This document shows positions 58,856 to 64,000 of a stretch of DNA of 64,000 nt, piece after piece (the stretch's first letter is position 1; each line of letters opens with the position of its first letter). Source of the stretch: Planctomycetota bacterium (GTDB taxonomy: Bacteria > Planctomycetota > Phycisphaerae > Phycisphaerales > SM1A02); assembly GCA_027622195.1 (NCBI GenBank), contig JAQBZO010000001.1, positions 1 through 64,000 on the forward strand, read 5' to 3'. Position numbers and translations under genes: made by a program. The notes under the pieces were generated by a model, which made no database searches, was not told where the DNA came from, and was given only the letters and a program-made list of their open reading frames with translations.

Positions 58856-59419
58856 ATGTCCTGGAAGACCAAGCCAAGCGCGACCACCAAGATTCCCACT
58901 CGCGCTGCGCCGTATCTGGATGAGAAGATGCGTGGGGGATATGAACGCGACTTATTGCCTCGCTATGCGACGAGGCAGAGTGCGCTGCTTCCGATTTTGC
59001 ACGACATTCAGCATCGAGAGCGACACATTCCGATGCAGGCGATGGTCGAGATCGCATCGTTCTTGAAGATCACTCCCGCCGAAGTGCTTGACACCATGAG
59101 TTTTTACGAGGAGTTCAGTCGCGAACCGCGTGGTCGTTGCATCATCTCGGTCTGTCAGAGCATCGCGTGCGAGGCGTGCGGACATTCCGCAATCGTGGAT
59201 GAGGTCAAATCGTTGCTCGGCATCGATGACCACGAGACCACCTCGTGCGGTTCGTTCACCTTGTTGCCGCTCGAGTGTCTCGGATCGTGCGATAGCGCAC
59301 CTGTGGCACTCTTCGGAGAAACGCTCCACGAGAATCTCACGGTCGAAAAGGTGCGAGAACTTGTGGCGAAGGCGCGTCAATCATCCTGCAGTGGCTCCTG
59401 CGAGGGAGGCGCGCACTGA
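58856..59419 (+). CDS. nuoE: NADH-quinone oxidoreductase subunit E
   Basis: 187 residues from the ATG at 58856. A thioredoxin-like 2Fe-2S domain: cluster cysteines are in SVCQSIACEACG (C-x4-C) and LECLGSCDSAP (C-x3-C). A Cys-containing tail (SSCSGSCEGGAH) ends the protein. NuoE is part of the NADH dehydrogenase arm. The N-terminal 40 residues are basic and loose. A small ORF begins 1 bp after its stop. Confidence 0.94.
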   Translation: MSWKTKPSATTKIPTRAAPYLDEKMRGGYERDLLPRYATRQSALLPILHDIQHRERHIPMQAMVEIASFLKITPAEVLDTMSFYEEFSREPRGRCIISVCQSIACEACGHSAIVDEVKSLLGIDDHETTSCGSFTLLPLECLGSCDSAPVALFGETLHENLTVEKVRELVAKARQSSCSGSCEGGAH

Positions 59420-59420
59420 G

Positions 59421-59633
59421 ATGGGGAACGACTCAACGATCGCACGCAATCTCGGACGCTTTTTCGGAGAGATTTGGCGCGGCGTGAAGAGTCCAGCAAC
59501 CAAAAAATTGGCGCCCCCTCGAGTGGAAGTGAATCGAACCGTCGAAGAACGGCAGATGGGCGAGGTCGTCCTGCGACGAACGACGATTGACGAAGTAGAA
59601 GTGAAAACATGCGACTCCAAGAACCAGCACTAA
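59421..59633 (+). CDS. Small protein between nuoE and nuoF
   Basis: 70 residues from the ATG at 59421. A helical N-terminus (IARNLGRFFGEIWRGVKSP) is followed by a beta-prone segment (RQMGEVVLRRTTIDEVEV). It overlaps the start of nuoF by 25 bp in another frame. Its position, 1 bp after nuoE and overlapping nuoF, argues for coupled expression. I recognise no family. It could be a complex I accessory or assembly factor. Confidence 0.6.
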   Translation: MGNDSTIARNLGRFFGEIWRGVKSPATKKLAPPRVEVNRTVEERQMGEVVLRRTTIDEVEVKTCDSKNQH

Positions 59634-60964
59634 CACAGCGCATCCCTTGTGTGCCATTCGCCGATCCGAAATCGCGGCACATTGTTTCATGCGACGAGTT
59701 CGTCAAGACGGGCGGATACAAGGCTCTTGAGAAAGCACTTCATCTGAAGCCTCAAGAAGTCATCGACTTGGTCAAGGCGGCAGTCCTTCGAGGTCGTGGA
59801 GGGGCAGGATTTCCTGCGGGTTTGAAGTGGACATTCCTTCCCGCTCCCGATGGAAAAGGAAAGCGTTACCTCGCGATCAATGCCGACGAAGCAGAGCCTG
59901 GCACATTCAAAGATCGATTGCTCATCGATTTTGATCCACATCTCGTGCTCGAAGGAATCGCCATCGCGTGCTACGCATGCCAACTCGACGCGGCGTATTT
60001 CTTCATTCGCGGTGAGTATCACCACCAAGCAAAAGTGATGGAGAACGCAATCAAGGAGGCCTACGCGCACGGCATCTTTGGTGGGCAAGGATTGATGAAT
60101 GGTGCCAGTACTCAAAAGGTTGAGTGCTATTTGCACCGCGGTGCGGGCGCCTACATCTGCGGCGAAGAGACTGCACTCCTCGAGGCGATTGAGGGGAAGC
60201 GTGGATGGCCACGACTCAAGCCTCCATTCCCCGCGGTCAAGGGACTCTTCGGTCGCCCCACGATCATCAATAATGTCGAGACACTCGCAGCGGTTGTTCC
60301 CATCATCGAAAAGGGACTCGACTGGTGGAAGTCTTGCGGCGTCGAGAGCACCCTTCCCGGCGCGATGCCCTCATGGGGTCCGAAACTCATGGGAGTGAGC
60401 GGACATGTGGCGCGTCCCGGTGTCTTCGAAGCGCCGCTGGGCATCAAGCTCAGCACGCTCATCGAAGAGTATTGCGGTGGCATGCGTGCAGGGAAGAAGT
60501 TCAAGGGGGCGATCGCTGGCGGAGTGAGCATGGGCATCCTCGGCACAGACCAGTACGAGGCGATGTTGGACTTCGACATCGGCCGCAAGTGCGATGTGCT
60601 CGGACTCGGCACCGCGTGTCCAACCGTATTCGATGAAGACACCGACATGGTGATGGTCGCACGCAACATCTCTCGATTCTTCAAGAATGAATCGTGCGGA
60701 CAATGCACTCCCTGCCGCGAAGGCAGCGGATGGCTCTACAAATTGCTCTGCCGTATCGAAGCGGGCGATGCAACGACCGCCGACCTTGACCTCTTGCTCG
60801 AGTTGGCGGGCAGCATGGGACTCACTCCTGGCACCACGATTTGCGGACTGGCGGACGGCAACAACTGGGCGATTCGCACGATTGTGAATAAGTTCCGAAG
60901 CGAGTTTGAAAGTCGAGTCAAACCGCACTACATCGCGGTGACCCTCTCTGCATCGGGTAGGTGA
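59609..60964 (+). CDS. nuoF: NADH-quinone oxidoreductase subunit F
   Basis: 451 residues. The FMN and NADH sites are in LRGRGGAGFPAGLKW, INADEAEPGTFKDR and GAGAYICGEETALLEAIEG; the 4Fe-4S (N3) motif is ESCGQCTPCREG. It oxidises NADH and passes electrons into complex I. Length is normal. It overlaps the small ORF by 25 bp. nuoG does not follow; ybeY begins 37 bp later. Confidence 0.96.
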   Translation: MRLQEPALTQRIPCVPFADPKSRHIVSCDEFVKTGGYKALEKALHLKPQEVIDLVKAAVLRGRGGAGFPAGLKWTFLPAPDGKGKRYLAINADEAEPGTFKDRLLIDFDPHLVLEGIAIACYACQLDAAYFFIRGEYHHQAKVMENAIKEAYAHGIFGGQGLMNGASTQKVECYLHRGAGAYICGEETALLEAIEGKRGWPRLKPPFPAVKGLFGRPTIINNVETLAAVVPIIEKGLDWWKSCGVESTLPGAMPSWGPKLMGVSGHVARPGVFEAPLGIKLSTLIEEYCGGMRAGKKFKGAIAGGVSMGILGTDQYEAMLDFDIGRKCDVLGLGTACPTVFDEDTDMVMVARNISRFFKNESCGQCTPCREGSGWLYKLLCRIEAGDATTADLDLLLELAGSMGLTPGTTICGLADGNNWAIRTIVNKFRSEFESRVKPHYIAVTLSASGR

Positions 60965-61001
60965 TTCACCGCGCCGCGGCGAGCGTATCGTGTGCACTCG
61001 C

Positions 61002-61481
61002 ATGGATGGATCCTCAATCGAAGTTTGTACGGCACCCGACGCAGGGGCGGACGCCCTCGCGTGCGAGATGGCGTTGACCCAGTTGATCGTTGGCGCGACG
61101 ACCTTTTTGCCGTCTCCTCCCGCGCGATGTTCGATTCGAGTTGTCGGCGACACTGAAATGATCCGCCTGCACACCCAACACTTGTCGCTCGAGTCGAAGA
61201 CCGATGTGTTGACCTTTCACGATTCGGCTGCAGGTGCTCCAGTCGAAGTGGACATCGCGATCTGCGCTGACGAAGCTCGCCGCCGATGCGAAGAGGGAGG
61301 ACAATTGCTCATCCACGAACTCCTCCTTTATGCGGTGCACGGACTTCTGCATTGCTATGGATTCGACGATCACTCGGACGCCGATGCTGCTCGCATGCAT
61401 GTGGAAGAGGACCGAATCCTTGTCGCTCTTGGGGTGGGAGCGATTTACAGTCGTGAAGACGCCCAGAGAGAGGCGTCATGA
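61002..61481 (+). CDS. ybeY: Endoribonuclease YbeY
   Basis: 159 residues from the ATG at 61002; a GTG at 60990 is possible. The zinc motif is HGLLHCYGFDDH, and TDVLTFHD is also conserved. YbeY is a metal-dependent RNase in 16S rRNA 3'-end maturation and ribosome quality control. The stop overlaps the CorC-like start (ATGA), the frequent ybeY-corC pairing. Confidence 0.93.
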   Translation: MDGSSIEVCTAPDAGADALACEMALTQLIVGATTFLPSPPARCSIRVVGDTEMIRLHTQHLSLESKTDVLTFHDSAAGAPVEVDIAICADEARRRCEEGGQLLIHELLLYAVHGLLHCYGFDDHSDADAARMHVEEDRILVALGVGAIYSREDAQREAS

Positions 61482-62764
61482 TCGGACTTCTGATTGCAGC
61501 GACCGCTGCGACGCTCGTGACTGCATTCGCTGAGGCGGTCCATCTCGCGATTGTGCAAACCACGCAAGGAGCGATCAACCGACACGCCACCGAGAAACGC
61601 GTTCTTGCACGAGCGCAGTGGATCTCATCCCACTTGCGGTCCATCGAGGAGGGTTCAGCGATTGTCCTTATGGCGGGACGCACCGCCGTCGTCGTCTTGA
61701 TCCTTGCGATGGAATTGCGCGATCCAATCGAGGTCGCATCGTTCGTGCGCGGCGGACTCATTGCCGCAGCAGTCCTTTGGCTCGGAACGGGAATTATCCC
61801 TTCGGCATTGGCGCGCCACGCCGGTGCGAAGTCGCTCATCGTGTGCGTGCCGCTTTTTCAGTTCATGCGATTCGTGTTGTGGCCACTCGTTCAAGTCGGC
61901 AATGGAGTCGAATTGGTGGCACGGCGACTCGCCGAAGCGGGGTCTGTGCAGAGCCAAGCTGAATCCGAAGTACTCGACGCCGTCGGACAGTGCGAGTGGG
62001 CGGGTGGAATCGACCCGATGAGCGCCGATATGATCGAGAACATCGTGGAGTTCGCCGACACCACCGTGAGCGAGGTGATGACACCCCGCACCGAGGTGGA
62101 AGGACTCGAATACACCGACGATCTCGCTGAAGTGCGCGCGTTTGTGACGACGGTGCCCCACTCGCGATTCCCCGTCTACGACGGATCTCTTGACCGCATC
62201 ATTGGGGTCCTTCACATTCGCGATCTCGCCCCATTTCTTGGAACGAGCGGTCGTCCATTTCGAATGGTGGACATCCTTCGCCATCCTTTGCGCGTGCCTG
62301 AAACAAAACGTGTGCGTGATCTCTTGCTCGACTTTCAAAAGTCAAAGGAACACCTTGCCATCGTGGTCGATGAGTTTGGTGGAACAGCGGGCCTCGCCAC
62401 CATCGAAGATGTCCTCGAAGAACTCGTGGGAGAAATTGAAGGCGAACATGACCACGAGCGAGCCGAACCTGAGGTGATTCGCCAAGTTCGTCCCGGTGTG
62501 TGGATTGTGCCTGGGCGCACGCGCGTCGATGTCGTCAATGAAACGACTGAACTTGAGATTCCAGAGGCAGCGGACTACGACACCGTGGCTGGTTTCGTGC
62601 TCGACGCGACGGGGCGCATTCCTGTGGTCGGAGAGACACTCCACTTCGATGGGTTCTCGGTGGTCGTAAGGCAAGCCACGCCAAGCCGAATCGTTGAACT
62701 GGAAGTCTTCGCGAAGGGGGCGATCCCTGCAACACCTGCATCATCCCCGTCGCCTTCCCGTTGA
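61478..62764 (+). CDS. CorC/HlyC-type CBS-domain membrane protein
   Basis: 428 residues. An N-terminal CNNM-like membrane part has helices at about 5-20, 60-80, 90-110 and 120-140. The CBS pair (VSEVMTPRTEVEGL to DRIIGVLHIRDL, then IVVDEFGGTAGLATIEDVLEELVGEI) and the C-terminal CorC/HlyC domain (DYDTVAGFVLDATGRIPVVGE) follow. The family is linked to Mg/Co transport and membrane integrity. ATGA-coupled to ybeY. Convergent with lptB. Confidence 0.9.
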   Translation: MIGLLIAATAATLVTAFAEAVHLAIVQTTQGAINRHATEKRVLARAQWISSHLRSIEEGSAIVLMAGRTAVVVLILAMELRDPIEVASFVRGGLIAAAVLWLGTGIIPSALARHAGAKSLIVCVPLFQFMRFVLWPLVQVGNGVELVARRLAEAGSVQSQAESEVLDAVGQCEWAGGIDPMSADMIENIVEFADTTVSEVMTPRTEVEGLEYTDDLAEVRAFVTTVPHSRFPVYDGSLDRIIGVLHIRDLAPFLGTSGRPFRMVDILRHPLRVPETKRVRDLLLDFQKSKEHLAIVVDEFGGTAGLATIEDVLEELVGEIEGEHDHERAEPEVIRQVRPGVWIVPGRTRVDVVNETTELEIPEAADYDTVAGFVLDATGRIPVVGETLHFDGFSVVVRQATPSRIVELEVFAKGAIPATPASSPSPSR

Positions 62765-62772
62765 ATCGCGAT

Positions 62773-63507
62773 TCAACCGAATTCGTCGCCTCGAAAAGTA
62801 GAGGCGAGATACGCATCGCGAACGACTTCGTCGCGAATGAGATCTCGAGGGTTGCCATCGCGAAGATTGCGCCCTTCATGCAAGATGTACGCGCGGTCGC
62901 AAATGCGCAGCGTCTGCTGAACATTGTGGTCGGTGACCAAGATGGCAATACCGCTATCCGCGAGTCTGCGAACCTCTTCCTGCAACTCTTCGACGGTGTG
63001 TGGATCCACTGCAGCGAATGGTTCGTCCAAGAGAATCAACTTCGGATTGGTGACGAGAGATCGTGCAATTTCGAGTCGTCGTCGCTCTCCTCCCGAGCAT
63101 GTTCGCGCGAGTTCTTGGCGCTTGTGTTCGAGTAAAAACTGTTTGAGGAGTTGATTGCATCGCTTCTGCTGCTGAGCCCGACTCATCGGTTGCGTTTCAA
63201 GGATCGCAAGGAGATTGTCCTCGCAGGTGAGTTTCTGAAACACGCTCGGCTCTTGGCAGAGGTATCCCATGCCCGCCCTCGCATGCTGATACATGGGTTG
63301 GAATGTCACATCCTCACCACCGAATCGAACCGAGCCCGCCTCGGGGCGGATCATCCCGACGACCATGCGAAAACTCGTCGTCTTTCCCGCTCCATTACGC
63401 CCGAGGAGTCCAACGATTTCGCCCGTATCCACATGAAACGAAACGCCGTCAACGACGCATCGTCCGTTGTAGGACTTGACCAATTTGTTCGCTTCCAACA
63501 ACGCCAT
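62773..63507 (-). CDS. lptB: LPS-export ABC transporter ATPase LptB
   Basis: 244 residues from the ATG at 63507. Walker A GLLGRNGAGKTT, signature TCSGGERRRLEIAR, Walker B LILLDEPFAAVDPHT and H-loop LVTDHNV are present, and GYLCQEPSVFQKLT is characteristic of LptB. It powers LPS extraction to the outer membrane with LptFG. It fits the lptE-like gene at 37831. lptF, lptG and lptA are not adjacent. Confidence 0.92.
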   Translation of the reverse strand: MALLEANKLVKSYNGRCVVDGVSFHVDTGEIVGLLGRNGAGKTTSFRMVVGMIRPEAGSVRFGGEDVTFQPMYQHARAGMGYLCQEPSVFQKLTCEDNLLAILETQPMSRAQQQKRCNQLLKQFLLEHKRQELARTCSGGERRRLEIARSLVTNPKLILLDEPFAAVDPHTVEELQEEVRRLADSGIAILVTDHNVQQTLRICDRAYILHEGRNLRDGNPRDLIRDEVVRDAYLASTFRGDEFG

Positions 63508-63516
63508 CAACGGAGT

Positions 63517-63532
63517 CTAGTCGTGCGACTAG
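63517..63532. promoter_or_regulatory. Inverted repeat in the divergent lptB / PEGA-lipoprotein gap
   Basis: CTAGTCG (63517-63523) and CGACTAG (63526-63532) form a perfect inverted repeat with a 2-bp spacer. It sits in the middle of the 35-bp divergent gap, where an operator could control both starts. It might also be a short hairpin in a leader. No matching copy was noticed elsewhere. Confidence 0.35.
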
Positions 63533-63542
63533 TATCCCTTTC

Positions 63543-64000
63543 ATGCAACCCCTTGGCCCGCATCATTCAGTCGCCCTTGTTGCGGTGGTCGGGTCCATCA
63601 CCACATTGTTCTGCGGAGGATGTGTCGAGCGCACCCTGCGTGTGACCTCTGATCCGCAGGGGGCGACTGTCCTTCTAAATCACCGTGAAGTAGGGACCAC
63701 GCCGTGCGAGGTTGAGTTTGTTCACTACGGCACATTCGATGTTGAGATTCGGCTGGATGGATACGACGCGTGGGTCGGACCGCGAGCCGTCGATGCTCCG
63801 ATGTGGGATGTTCCAGGTCCTGACCTCTTGGCACAGTTGCTGCCCACCCGCATTGAGTCGAAGGACGCATGGCACTTTGTCTTGGTCCAGACTGTGAAGG
63901 ATGAGCAGGGGGTGCGCATGCGTGCGAGCGAGCTTCGAGCACGTGTTGAGGCGCTCTGTCCGCCTCCGACTGCCGAGGGAGCAGTCGAACCAGCGGTTTT
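63543..64000 (+). CDS. PEGA-domain lipoprotein, cut by the window end
   Basis: 152 complete codons from the ATG at 63543; the frame is open at the window edge. The N-terminal hydrophobic segment ends in CGGC, a probable lipobox. A PEGA domain follows (TLRVTSDPQGATVLLNHREV, with GTTPCEVEFVHYGTFDVEIR), a beta-rich surface module. The rest is unclear. Divergent from lptB, suggesting an envelope role. Confidence 0.8.
   Translation, partial: MQPLGPHHSVALVAVVGSITTLFCGGCVERTLRVTSDPQGATVLLNHREVGTTPCEVEFVHYGTFDVEIRLDGYDAWVGPRAVDAPMWDVPGPDLLAQLLPTRIESKDAWHFVLVQTVKDEQGVRMRASELRARVEALCPPPTAEGAVEPAV

Overview
The window looks like chromosomal core-genome DNA from a planctomycete, most likely of the Phycisphaerae type. 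Nothing is taxonomically diagnostic on its own, and no rRNA is present. The inference rests on a combination: two exported proteins carrying paired EF-hand-like 'GC-type' dockerin repeats, a tandem DUF1080 protein, a planctomycete-style CHG cytochrome-like protein, a fused ResB-CcsA cytochrome c synthase, a large NAD-glutamate dehydrogenase, LptB and LptE homologues, and frequent starts without a strong Shine-Dalgarno. Genes are tightly packed on both strands, often with ATGA or TGATG stop/start overlaps. I see no insertion sequence, prophage, CRISPR array or rRNA operon; the only RNA gene is tRNA-Thr(CGT).

Layout. 1-3.5 kb: an exported HEAT-type protein, tRNA-Thr, and a sulfatase-modifying-factor (FGE-like) dockerin protein whose C-terminus is frameshifted. 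3.5-7.7 kb: a leftward dnaA / HEAT-like / DegT-fold cluster. 7.7-9.5 kb: the dnaA upstream gap (candidate small basic ORF and DnaA-box-like 9-mers), a GNAT acetyltransferase and an exported protein. 9.6-12.5 kb: rpmA, obg and a membrane-anchored protein. 12.5-15.4 kb: leftward rluD plus a TPR-like membrane protein, then a rightward HAD phosphatase. 15.4-18.8 kb: a 1117-residue protein with the fold order of a fused indolepyruvate:ferredoxin oxidoreductase but without recognisable Fe-S and thiamine-diphosphate motifs. 18.7-22.7 kb: leftward ispH-rlmN, and divergently a truncated squalene/phytoene-synthase-like gene coupled to queG. 22.7-27.1 kb: a coiled-coil lipoprotein, a CHG cytochrome-like protein and a sugar-phosphate-isomerase-like TIM barrel. 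27.1-33.8 kb: NAD-glutamate dehydrogenase, then ribF / DHH phosphoesterase / HMA lipoprotein, and pyrC. 33.8-41.7 kb: a cysteine-rich lipoprotein, short uvrC, ftsH, lptE-like and BamD-like TPR genes, a lipid-kinase-like gene and a WhiG/FliA-type sigma factor. 41.7-47.5 kb: DUF1080 plus CoA-transferase B subunit, ALDH7-type dehydrogenase, inorganic pyrophosphatase, an unknown gene and an exported cyclophilin. 47.5-53.9 kb: fused ccsBA, enolase and a 2-hydroxyacid dehydrogenase. 54.1-57.5 kb: a subtilase-like dockerin protein and a fused two-module ABC permease. 57.5-61 kb: nuoD-nuoE-small ORF-nuoF. 61-64 kb: ybeY, a CorC/HlyC-type protein, lptB and a PEGA lipoprotein cut by the window edge.

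Themes. Most genes are housekeeping: replication initiation, ribosome assembly and rRNA/tRNA modification, respiration and cytochrome c maturation, isoprenoid, pyrimidine and flavin synthesis, and envelope biogenesis. The most unusual signal is a set of long, intact proteins that keep an enzyme fold but lack its hallmark cofactor or catalytic residues: the oxidoreductase-like protein at 15413-18766, the DegT-fold protein lacking the PLP lysine and aspartate at 3502-4668, the truncated prenyl-synthase-like protein at 20948-21628, the subtilase-like protein with Asp-to-Glu at 54095-55654, and a receiver-like domain without its phospho-acceptor in an exported HEAT protein at 166-2313.
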